Source: Trogon surrucura (lineage: Eukaryota > Chordata > Aves > Trogoniformes > Trogonidae). From it: DNA of 64,000 nucleotides. A program made the position numbers and the translations under genes. The notes beneath the pieces are model-generated. The model was not told where the DNA came from. It searched no databases and saw only the letters and a program-made list of their open reading frames with translations. Every line of letters starts with the position of its first letter. The stretch's first letter is position 1. The stretch lies in the NCBI GenBank assembly GCA_020746105.1, contig CM036617.1:34501898-34565897 (forward strand), in the 5' to 3' direction. Positions 1 to 16,947 of this stretch are shown in pieces.

Positions 1-1279
1 AACAGATCTATCAGTACTGCTTCCACCATATTCCAGGATATTTAAAGATTCCTATGCCTGCCAAACAGTCAGTAACAAAACATGAAAAACAAACAAAAAA
101 GGTAAGATGGCATCGTTAGTCCAAACAGAGAATTATGTTATTAAAGCAATGCACTCGGTGATATTGTATAGAGAAGGTGGCACAACAGTAATTACCGTCT
201 TAGGATTTCCTCACTGCAGCAAAAGAAATTGCAGCAGTAGAAAAGTAGCGGAAATGGGAATTACTATGCATTTACTTAAGTATTTAGGTAATTCCCTACC
301 ACCCCACCTACCTTAGGTTTTTCCCAGGTCAGGGTTGATAAAAGCTTAGTACAATAGCCTTAGATTTATTGAATCAATTAACCCACATTAGCTTAATGGC
401 TCTTCTTGACCTTTGACTGTTGGGCCCTCTTCCAGCTCGCACGAGAGGAACAGAATACAGAGGTTCCTCATGTGAGCTAGGACTGGAGAAGTCTCTGGAA
501 TTAGTTGTTTTTGAAGGCATTTTACCTGCTTATTGCTGAAGCAAAGCTCACATCTGATACCCTTCCTAGTAGCAGGAGTGCTGAGCTGTGAGCGCAGTGA
601 CATTTTTCCCACAGGCCTTCCCAAGGCTTTTTGCACTTCTCCCTTTTGCATGACCAAAAGCATTGACTTCCTAATTTCTTACTTCTGCGTGGAGGGGCAC
701 GTGATCAGTGTAGTTCTTCTTTTTAGCACGAAGAGGAACTCAACACAGGTTGCTGAAACTTTACCTAGCAATGCAAGAAGTGGGCAGGAATAAATGAAAA
801 TACTTCCTGCCTCACCTTTTTCACTCTGCTAGCTGCACTCTCTGATCTGAAATCATGACAGGCTAAGATTATCCAAAACATTCTGTAGTTCACAGCTTAT
901 CTCGTGGCCCATGGTGTAATTCCCATTTTGGTGTTTTTTGGTTTTTTCCCTTCTCTGGACTTTGGTGATCCAAGCCCAGCTGGGCTGCCTGCCTGTGGAA
1001 ACCTGCCCATTCACCTCTTCCTCTGTTGCTATGAGAGCCTATTTTACATATCTTCTAGGAAGTGTCTTCTTTTCTTTTCTCTGTCTCCGGTAATTTTTCA
1101 GTTTTTAATGCAAGCCTCCAAAGGTCTGGAACAAAAGACTACATCCCTCTGCTTTGGGAAGCTTGAAGAGATGGCTTTTCAGATTTTGTGACTAAGCACC
1201 ATGCCTGACCTAGGAGGAATACTTGGAGCTTTATCACCAGATGTAAGACCCCATCATCATTTCAAGTATTACAGAATGT
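1..1279. other. Non-coding stretch, possibly LACC1 intron or flank
   Basis: I see no exon with a convincing reading frame and flanking splice sites, and no recognisable repeat. By synteny (LACC1 lies head to head with CCDC122 in other vertebrates) this could be the first intron or upstream flank of a minus-strand LACC1 gene. No laccase-domain coding sequence is visible, so that remains an inference. Confidence 0.4.
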
Positions 1280-1516
1280 TCACAGAATCACAGAATGTCA
1301 GGGATTGGAAGGGACCTCGAAAGATCATCAAGTCCAATCCCCCTGCCAGAGCAGGAACGCCTAGATAATGCTACACAGGAACGTGTCCAGGCAGGTCTTG
1401 AATGTCTCCAGAGAAGGAGACTCCACAACCTCCCTGGGCAGCCTGTTCCAGTGTTCCGTCACCCTCACTGAGAAGAAGTTTCTTCTTGAGTTTAAGCGGA
1501 ACCTCTTATGTTCCAA
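1280..1516 (-). repeat. CR1 LINE 3' fragment (minus)
   Basis: The left edge carries the reversed CR1 tail (CACAGAATCACAGAATG), followed by the reverse complement of the CR1 3' end. Landmarks are GGAAGGGACCTCGAAAGATCATC, then a segment reading like 'CTCCCTGGGCAGCCTGTTCCAGTG', then GAAGAAGTTTCTTCTTGAG. The copy is 5'-truncated to about 237 bp, the usual state of avian CR1. The right boundary is approximate, near the end of 'CTCTTATGTTCCAA'. Confidence 0.88.
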
Positions 1517-4500
1517 TATTCCTTAATACCACCGTTGGTTTTTTTTGCACAGTAACAGATCATGCCCGAATATTAATTCCTTGGCAGGAAAATTAATATT
1601 TTTGCAGGAACAAAGGACTTGGGAACCTTTTAAGCCTTTGAAATCAATGCTCTGTTACCAGAATTAACTGTATCAGATAATGCCTGGCACTATTTTCCTG
1701 CCCTAAGTCCTCATTCCCTTGTAATTACCTGCATGCTCTGGCTTCACAGTACTTTATTTTCCTGAAAAAATACTGCTTCTATGTGTGCTTGAGACCTACC
1801 GCTACTGTGGTACTCGGTATCCTCCTTGGCATTTTGTGTCCGACAGTGGATTCCCTGAGTTTCTAGACTTTTTTGGTTTTAATGGCTTGTTTATTCAGAG
1901 TAGGTTTTGCAGAAAACATACTGCATTTTCTTCGTTGTTCTTTCCCCCAGACTGGAAGAAAAATAACTCTGACTGAAAATTATGTTTTCCTTTCTGTTAG
2001 TTGAATGCCTACAAAGATTAATTAGTGACTATCAAAACACATGAACTAAAAGTATCAAAATGTGACAGCAGAGAAAAGCATCTGCCAAGGAATTTATGAC
2101 TCTTGATTTTGCTGAAAGTATTATTTGCACACAGTTGATAAAAGATTTTAGAGAAAACAACTTGCTAAGAAAACAGGGTCAAAACAGACACACGACAATG
2201 ACCATGACTTGGGAAATCAGGATATTTCCTTGCCTCTCTGAGGGAGGCCCACAAGAATACAACATGATCCCAGTCTAGGTATAGCTAATAGCCCCAGCAA
2301 AGACAGTGCAACAGAGAGGTGTGATGGAAAAACAGATTATTGCTCCACTTCAGATATGTCAGTAGTAAAAGGTAAACAAAGTCCACTGCAGTCCTCATAC
2401 TTCCCCAGAAAAACACCACCAAAAAGGTGGATGAAAAGTGTTTGCAGAGGGAGAGGTAACTGCCTACGTTGTTATTGTGTGTGTATTGCAAAAAAAGTCC
2501 ACGTGGGCAATTATTGGAATGTACACAATGAAACAATGAGGCTTATTCACCCTCATGTCCTTCCAGTTTTGCATCACAGAGTCCTACTGAGGTCGGTGAC
2601 GCCAGAAATAAATTTGCTTAGGGTGACAATACAATTTTTTACTGCTTTTTGAGTTCCCCAAACAAAAGCTTCCTCGGGCTTGTCAAGCACAGTAATGTTT
2701 TAGTTTATGAGAGATGCATTTACAGTTACTCAGGTTTTCAGTAACATGCTCTACAGTTTGAGTATTCCATAGAAAGTTTCACTGCATGTAACCACATCAG
2801 GAAAGATTTAAGTGCATTTACTAAGGAGTTGCTCATTTCAGTACACAATGCAAGGCAAATACTTGCACAAACTTGAAGCCAAGGCCACCCATTAAGTGTT
2901 TTGCTCACTCTCTGAAACACTGAGAAGGTAAAAAGATTCTCCTGCATGGAAAACAAGAAAAAGAAAATCAAAGAAAATGATAGATAACAAGAAGAGAGGA
3001 GAGGTGAGGGGGTTAACAAGAGCAAAAAGGAGAAAGGCAAAGTGAATACAGAGAAGAAATAATCAAGGAAATAAAACCAGGCTACAGTGAAAGACAGCTC
3101 AGAGTAGAAAAAAGATCCCCAAAAAACTTTGAAAACCCCCAGAAATCTAATTCTAGAAGCTCACTGTTGGTTAAGACAAGATTGCTGGCAATTTCCTGCA
3201 ACTTGAATCCTACTGGTTACTTTTTCTTCTTACAGAAACTCAGGGAACTGATTTCGTTTTTTAAAAATTAAAAAGGCAAGAAATACATAAAATCTGCCAG
3301 AGGAGTTCCCAGAGAAAGAAAACAGGGCATTAAAGGAGCCCAAACGAAGAGGGACAAGAGCATATTTGTAATAAAATTTCAGCAACAGCAAAGATAAAAA
3401 AAAGTTACAAGTTCTTAAACTGGATTAAAATAAAACATTCTGCCTCTCTTAACTTAGGGGTATTTAGGCAAGACTGAAGAAACAGATGTCAGCACTTAGA
3501 ACAAAAATATTGAAGTACATGCAGTTTTCATAAACAAGGTCAAAGTTTTAAACACAGGAATTTACTTACACAGGTAGACAATCCTTTCAAAGCCTTGAAA
3601 GAAATCATCTGATATAAACACACATTACCAGCTTTATATATACATCTAACTTCTCACTGCCAGTCTTGCAGTTGATTTGTGCAACACGGAAATTCCTATT
3701 CTAGGTAAGATTGGAGTGGGAACCTGTATTTCTTCTTTATGATGAGACCCTGCTGTGCTGCTGTCACTAGCCACAGGAAATAACAAACTGCACTGAAAGG
3801 CACCACCATGATTAAGTGCCTGGGTAGCATTAAACCCGGAAGGAGCATTAAACCTGCCATGTAACTCACTCCTGTAATCGTACATTCTAATGCATCAGCT
3901 TTGCACAATCTCAAAGCAGATTCAGAAAGATACAGCAGCAAAACAGAACAAGAACGCACAGAAGTTTCAGGGCACCTTGTGCAGACTACAAGGGTTTCCT
4001 TTTCTAACTGTACGTTCCAGTGAAGAAGTTGGCAGTCAGTCAAGAAAAAGTATACTCAGAAGGACTCAGATGGAGAGGTTACGAGAGGCCAGTCTCCAGG
4101 GCCACAGGCCAGAAAGGATGATGCTGATTTCTCCTCGGAACAGTCAGAAATTTCATAGAGCTCTGTAAAAAAAGTCTGAATGTCGTGACAGGACAACGCA
4201 AAGGTCAAAAGGCAAGTAGGGGAGTGAATGATTTATATCAGGCTTTGTCCAAGAATCAAATGAAAATAAATACATTTCCTCAGCTGTGGTAAAATCATAG
4301 TCATGACATATAAGTATATGACAACTGAAGGACAAGAAATTTTTTTTTTTCACAAACAAAAGAAATAATAACATCTGATTTCCTGTGAATTACTGTCCTA
4401 TGTTTCCTGTTCCTACCTTCCCTGTAACTGCAGTAAACCTACATTTCTGCCAGGTGTAGAACACACCTTGGGAGTCCCTCAGCATTTCACCTCCTGCTTT

Positions 4501-4916
4501 TCCTTTCAGCATATGGGTGGGCAGAGGGATGAGAGATGAATCCTCCTGGCTCTCTCTCCCAAAGGGAAAAAATGAGGGTATCTTGTCTTTTCTCCACCCA
4601 AGCATCCATTTCCATGAACTTCGCAGAAATCAATTATCTCTGAGACTTTCTACCCACATGTGTCTGAACTAGATCATTAAAAATTAACAGAGGAACTTGA
4701 TGGAGAGACACCAATATGATTTTCTTTCCTTCAACCAGACTGAGGAAGAAGAGAGTTGCTGGAGTTATTTTTGGCGCAGAACGATGAGAAATGATACGGG
4801 AAAGGTTAGAAAATATCCAGGATATAAAAAAAAATATTAAAAAATGACAAATTGATACTATGTCTCTGGCTGCCATTTCAAAAAAGGAATGAAAAAAAGT
4901 ATCGCACACTGAGATG
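1517..4916. other. Unannotated non-coding DNA
   Basis: This is 3.4 kb with no identifiable repeat copy and no exon I can support. Several short open frames occur on both strands, such as the overlapping minus frames at 3646-4043. None shows recognisable protein similarity or a convincing acceptor/donor pair. Confidence 0.4.
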
Positions 4917-5300
4917 GAATCATAGAATGTGCTGGGCTGGAAGAGACTTTTAAAGGTCACCTAGTCCAAACCCCTGCAGTGAGCAGGGACATCTTTAACT
5001 AGATCATGTTGCTCAGAGCCCCATCAAGCCCGACCTTGAGTGCCTTCAGGGATGGGGCCTCCATCACCTTTCTGAGCAACCTGTGCCAGTGTCTCACTGC
5101 CATCATAGAAAACAACTTCTTCCTAATGTCTAATCTAAATCTGCCCTGCTCTAGTTTAGAATTCCATTGCCCCTGTCCTGTACCTACACCCCTCTTCAGC
5201 GTTCCTGTGGCCCCCTTAGGTACGGGAAGGCCACTATAAGGTCTCCTAGAGCCTTCTCCAGGCTGAACCACCGCAACTCTGACAGGGTGTTTTCAACGAT
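4917..5300 (-). repeat. CR1 LINE 3' fragment (minus)
   Basis: The copy starts with the reversed tail (GAATCATAGAATG) and continues through standard CR1 landmarks: the 'ACCTAGTCCAA' region, 'GCAGTGAGCAGGGACATC', 'GTTGCTCAGAGCCCC', 'AACAACTTCTTCCTAATGTC' and 'CTTCTCCAGGCTGAAC'. It is about 380 bp and 5'-truncated. It lies about 400 bp upstream of the CpG island that probably drives CCDC122. The right boundary is fuzzy. Confidence 0.88.
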
Positions 5301-5699
5301 GAGCTACTAAATTTTACAAACTGTGGGATTTAGGGTTGAAATTCATTAACCTGGAGTTCTGAGGAACACGAGTGGGCAGGGGACAAGTGTGCAGCTCTAA
5401 ACCAGGGTATGGTATAGAGGAGAAATTGGGCCACGTTACTTCTGCCTCGTAACCCCACGGTACTCAGCAAAACTGACGTTCTTTGCAGTGTGTATCAAAT
5501 ACTAGCAAGTGATGAGGGAAAACAGTTTAATACCATGAATTAGAGAATTCAGCAGCAAAAAAAAAAAAACACCGAGCAAAACACTGCGAAAAATTGCCTC
5601 GGTCACAGGGTGAGCCAGGCTTGCATTGCCGCTGCAGCACCCACCGTGAAGCACCCACCCTGGTTCTGACAGGAGAATTGTTCCCTTTGTTTTAACTCA
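5301..5699. other. Upstream flank of the CpG island
   Basis: Mixed-composition non-coding DNA between a CR1 fragment and the CpG island, with an A12 run near 5557. A donor-like CAGGGTGAGCC occurs at about 5605-5615 on the + strand. There is no evidence that it is used. Confidence 0.35.
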
Positions 5700-6010
5700 G
5701 CCTCCCGCCGGGGCCAGCCCACCGCCCGTTCTCGGTCCCTCTCCCGCCGGGGCCAGCCCACCCCTCTGCCTTCCCGGTTCCTCTCCCGCCTCCCCTCATG
5801 CTCGCCTTTCCTCGCTCCCTAAAACTCTCCTACGCTCCCTAAGCCCCCGCACGCCGCGCCGCGGGCACGGGCCTTGGCCGACGCTCCCTGGCCCGACGGC
5901 GGTTTGGGCGGGAAGGGGCGGCCGCTGGGGCTCCTTCCCTGAGGCGCTGCCTCGCCCTCCCCGCGCAGGGCGAGGGAGGGAGAACGGGAGGGGCCTCGCC
6001 GTGCTGGGGA
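5700..6010. promoter_or_regulatory. CpG island; probable CCDC122 / LACC1 bidirectional promoter
   Basis: About 300 bp that is strikingly GC- and CpG-rich against AT-rich surroundings. GC-box-like motifs occur around 5907-5925 (GGGCGGGAAGGGGCGG), and there is no obvious TATA box. It lies about 3 kb upstream of the first recognised CCDC122 coding exon, on the correct side for a + strand promoter. In human 13q14, LACC1 and CCDC122 start head to head, so this island may also drive LACC1 leftward; that is inferred from synteny. The first non-coding exon and transcription start of CCDC122 are probably inside it but cannot be placed from sequence alone. Confidence 0.65.
5702..5779. repeat. 39-bp tandem repeat in CpG island (2 units)
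   Basis: The segment starting CTCCCGCCGGGGCCAGCCCA at 5702 recurs at 5741, a period of 39 bp. A degraded third start (CTCTCCCGCC) follows near 5780. The array sits at the left edge of the CpG island, so copy number could affect promoter spacing. Confidence 0.7.
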
Positions 6011-6350
6011 GCTGGGATTTGCTCCTTCCTGCGTTTTAGAAAGTTGGTGTTGGAGGGCTTGGAGCTGTGTGCGTAGGGGCAAAACCTGTGTGGAGTGCTT
6101 GAGCGGGAAATGTAGGGTCCTGCACCTGGGAAGGAACAGCTGCAAGCATCAGTATAGGTTAGGGTTAGACCTGCTGGAAACCAGCCCTGAGGAGAAGGAT
6201 CTTGAGTCCTGGTAGACAATAAGTTAACCAGGAGCCAACAGTGTGCCCCTGTGGCCAAGAAGGCCAGTGGGATCCTGGGGTACAGTAAGAGTGTGACCGG
6301 TAGATCAAGGGAGGGCACACTCCCCATCTATTCTGTCCTGGTGAGGCCCC

Positions 6351-6618
6351 ATAGAATCATAGAATACACTGGGCTGAAAGGGACCTTTAAAGGTCATCTA
6401 GTCCAACCGCCCTGCAGTGAGCAGGGACATCTTTAACTAGATCAGGTTGCTCAGAGCCCCATCCAGCCTGACCTTGAGTGTCTCCAGGGGTAGGGCCTAC
6501 ACCACCTCTCTGGGCAACCTGTGCCACTGTTTCCCCACCCTCATTGCAAAGAACTTTTTTCTAACATCTAATCTAAATTATAGAACAGTCATAGAATTAC
6601 CCTGCTCTAGTTTAAAAC
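6351..6618 (-). repeat. CR1 LINE fragment (minus) nested in plus CR1
   Basis: The reversed tail ATAGAATCATAGAATA begins immediately after GTGAGGCCCC of the outer element. Standard reverse-complement CR1 landmarks follow (GGTTGCTCAGAGCCCCATCC; CTGGGCAACCTGTGCC; CTAACATCTAATCTAAAT), ending near TCTAGTTTAAAAC. A ~20-bp extra segment with a second CATAGAAT motif sits near 6580-6600. Because it splits the outer CR1, it inserted later than that copy. Confidence 0.87.
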
Positions 6619-6747
6619 TGGGCTCCCCAGTTAAAGAGAGACAGGGAACTACTGGAGAGAGTCCAGCAGAGGGCAACAAAGATAATTGGGGGACTGCATC
6701 TCTGATGAGGAAAGATTGAGAGGGAAGAATGGGAGTCCTTAGACTGG

Positions 6748-7927
6748 TGTCGTGGGTTGACCCTGGCCAGCCGCCAGGTACCCACACAGCCGCTCACCCC
6801 GCCTTTCACTGCTAAACAGGGGGAGAAAATATTTCCAAGGGTTCAGGGTTTGAGATAAGGACAGGGAGATCACCCTCATTTACCGTCCCGGGCAAAACAG
6901 ACTCAGTTTTGGGGACATTAGGTACATTTATTAAGAGAACTAATCAGAGAGGAGTAGTGAGAAGTGAGAAAGAGCAGAGAGATCTTAAACAGAACACCTT
7001 CCCCCCATCCCTCCCTTCTTCCCGGGCTTAACATCAGTCCTGGTTTCTCCACCTCCTCCCCCCGAGCGGTGCAGGGGGACAGGGAATGGGCGCTGCAGTC
7101 AGTTCATCCGACATTGGTTTCACCGCTTCTTCACTCTGGGGGAGGACTCTTCACTCTTCCCCAGGGCCATTGTGGGGTCCCTCTCACGGGAGACAAGCTT
7201 CATGCTCTCTTCTCCGTGTGAGTCGTCCCACGAAGGGCAATTCATCACAAACTGCCCAACGTGAGACACCTCATGAGGGGCAGCCCACGCCTCGTGAGTC
7301 TGAGGCGCAGTCCTTCGGGGGAAACTGCTCCAGCGTGAGCCACCTGCAGCATCCCAAAAGTCCCACTGGCCAACCAGCTCCAGCATGGCCATTCCTCTCT
7401 TCCATGGGCTACAGGTTCCAGCAGCGACTTGCTCTGATGCGGGCTTCCCACGGGCTACAGTCCCCTTTCAGGCATCCACCCACACGGCGTGGAGTCCTCG
7501 GTGGACATCTACGCGGTGATCCTCATGGTGGACTTCTGCACCTCGCCCATGGGCTGCAGGGGGACAACCCGCTTCACCATGGTCTTCACCACGGACCCAG
7601 GGGACTCCTTCTGCTCCGGCGCCTGGAGCTCATCCTCCCCCCCTCCTTCTTCACTGACCTTGGTGTCTGTACAGATTCTCACTCCTCCATCTCTGTGCCA
7701 GCTGTTATGGCGCAGTTCTTTTCCCCATTCTTAAATATGTTTTTCACAGAGGCGTTCCTCTCCTATCACCTTACTGATAGGTTCAGCCTTGGCCAGCGGC
7801 GGGTCCCTCTTTGGAGCCAGCTGGCATTGGCTCTATCAAACTTGGGGAGCTTCTAGCAGCTTCTTACAGAAGCCACCCTGCAGCTCTCCCCGCCGCCGCC
7901 AAAATCCAGCCAGGCCAAACCAAAACA
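6748..7927 (-). mobile_element. Solo LTR, ERVL-like avian endogenous retrovirus (copy 1)
   Basis: A 1180-bp element with termini TGTCGTGG...CCAAAACA. It begins TG, ends CA and has short imperfect terminal inverted repeats. It is flanked by a perfect 5-bp duplication ACTGG (6743-6747 and 7928-7932), which typically suggests an ERVL or ERVK-type integrase. Orientation is inferred as minus: an AATAAA polyadenylation signal reads on the minus strand (TTTATT at 6927-6932), and relatives I know end in ...CCACGACA. No gag, pol or env remnant is present, so this is a solo LTR left by recombination between two LTRs. It splits a plus-strand CR1. Long plus-strand frames inside it are antisense and probably fortuitous. 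It shares its whole length with the copy at 30766-31927. Confidence 0.85.
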
Positions 7928-8293
7928 ACTGGAGAAGAGAAGGCTGAGAGAAAACCTTATCAGTGTCTATAAATATGTAAAGGGTGGGTGCAGGAAAGAT
8001 GAAGCCGGACTCTTTTCAGTAGTGCTCAGTGACAGAACAAGGGGCAATGGGCTCAAGCTGAAACACAGGAAGTTTCATCTAAATACAAGGAAAAACTTCT
8101 TTACTGTGAGGGTGACAGAGCACTGGAACAGGCTGCCCAGGGAGGCTGTGGAGTCTTCGTCTCTGGAGACATTGAAAAATTGCCTCGATGCAATCCTGTG
8201 TGACGTGCTGTAGGTGATCCTGCTTTAGCGGTGGGGTTGGACTAGATGATCTCTGGAGGTCACTTCCAATTCTTAAAATTCTGTGATTCTGTG

Positions 8294-9066
8294 GGGTGGA
8301 GGGGAGAAGTGTGGGATGTCAGGACAAGTGTTGTGACAGACCTTAAACGTAAAATGGTTGATGCAGTTTTGTGGTCAAAAGTTATTAGCCCTCAGGCACA
8401 GTTTGTGGGTCACCTGACTGGTTTTTAAAATATTGGGCCTGAAAATGTGCTTGTGCCAGACTCGTTGCATTTTCTTGAGAGTGCAGTATCACTTTGTGTG
8501 ACAGTATAGTTTTTATTCATTGCCTTGATGTATCTGAAGTTATACAAAAATAGTACTAAATATTTTCTAATCACTGGTGGGAGGATCTTTACAGTGACAT
8601 TAGTTTGTGCCTTACAATGTGATGGCTTTCTCAGTGTTGTTTATCTTACATTAAGGATAGTTTAATAATTAATACAGCAGGCAGTTGCAGGTTAGTAACT
8701 GCGATAACGGAAGTATTCAGGCTAAATATGACAGCATGATCTCATGCATTTAAGATGTTTCTAAGATACTTTAAAGATGTATATAAAGACTATATTCACA
8801 AACTGAGGATCTGGCCTGTGGAGAACCCAAAAGAACATTGCAATGCTTTATTTTTATAAATAAAATTAGAGTTCTAATTTGTGATCATTTGCTTTGAGCA
8901 TCCACCCATCAGTAACCTGTTCTTATTAATAAAAATGAACCAAATGAAATAATGTAGTAATCTGGGATCCCATGGGAAACATCTTACTATTGCTCTGTTT
9001 CATTAACAGTTAGGAATTAAATAGAATAGTGATAAACTGATTCACATCTTTTTTATGTCCTTACAG
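8294..9066 (+). other. CCDC122: Presumed intron upstream of first visible CCDC122 coding exon
   Basis: AT-rich unique sequence ending in a polypyrimidine tract and TTACAG acceptor at 9061-9066. It is the 3' part of the intron joining an unidentified 5' exon, probably in the CpG island, to the exon at 9067. No further repeat is recognised in it. Confidence 0.55.
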
Positions 9067-9085
9067 TTCTGCACTTTTGCTTAAA

Positions 9086-16111
<7,026 letters not shown>

Positions 16112-16947
16112 AGTAATCTTAATAATTTTTCTAGACAGAGGAGATTTTTTTTTCTGGAAATACTACAAATAGTATATAGCCTGCTAGCTGGGTCAGTTTT
16201 TTAAAGATTTTTCTTTTTAACATTTTTCTTCCTTTCATTCTGTGGCCTAAACTGGAATGTACTCAATCTGTAATGTTTATTATTAGTTTTATTGTATTTT
16301 TACTTGTATTTTTTTATATATTTATTTTTAGTTCTATTATTTACTTTAGCCAGAGGCTGTTCAGGAAGAAAGTTATTAACATTTTCAGGTGTTTTCAAAA
16401 TATGTGCCAATTTTACCTCAAAGAAGTCATTTGACATCAACCAAATAAGATTTGTAAAGTTCCTTTTTTATTGGATTAGATCTCTGAAGACTAAGACCTC
16501 CATTGTTTTTCCTACAGAAAGATTACTATCAGTAGATATTTGTATTCTTGCAATCTACTAAGGAACTCTTAAAAACTCTGATGGCTTATGCTTTGCTGTT
16601 TGGGACATTCGTATGGATGATGTTACAGTCCCTTTGCCCTATATTGATCAGCCTGTCCAGCTGTGAAAGGCTTAGGAACAAGTATGCTCAGAACTGAGCT
16701 TCAAATAATCTGACTTCAAGTGGTCTGACACACATTAGCAAAGAGGATTGAGTAGGTAAAGAGAGGGCTGCATCTGAGCAGCTTTTAAAATGGAGCAACT
16801 CACCTTCTAGAAATAGGTTATGATTATATATGATTTCATTATAAGTGATTGATTACAGAGGAACTTATCGTGTAGAGGATCTCAGCTAACTAGTAGCAGC
16901 CATCTAAGTGCTTAATCTTTGGGAAAGCGGTTCTTAACATTATTAAA
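16112..16947 (+). other. CCDC122: Probable CCDC122 3' UTR; candidate poly(A) signal at 16942
   Basis: AT-rich sequence follows the stop codon. No AATAAA occurs close by. The first reasonable signal is ATTAAA at 16942-16947, and a canonical AATAAA is only at 19224-19229. The real cleavage site cannot be decided from sequence. Confidence 0.3.

Larger units (their letters stand above)
6090..8293 (+). repeat. CR1 LINE (plus), interrupted twice
   Basis: This is the 3' end of CR1 ORF2 plus tail in three pieces: about 6090-6350, 6619-6747 and 7928-8293. The first piece matches the segment beginning 'TGTAGGGTCCTGCACCTGGG' and ends at GTGAGGCCCC. The second resumes at TGGGCTCCCCAGTT and ends at ACTGG. 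The third continues through CR1 ORF2 C-terminal codons ([19 protein letters not shown] near 8083-8140) to the tail ATTCTGTGATTCTGTGG. Interrupting elements are a minus-strand CR1 and a solo LTR. Roughly 22 bp of CR1 appear to be missing at the first insertion site. The left boundary is approximate and lies directly next to the CpG island. Confidence 0.88.

Noticed and set aside
3646..4043. Overlapping minus-strand frames of 79 and 115 codons
   Set aside because: Two different frames over the same bases, hydrophobic patches only by chance, no homology recognised.
1..5700. LACC1 coding exons on the minus strand
   Set aside because: I searched the minus-strand frames for laccase-domain sequence and found none. 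Only the inferred shared promoter supports LACC1 nearby.
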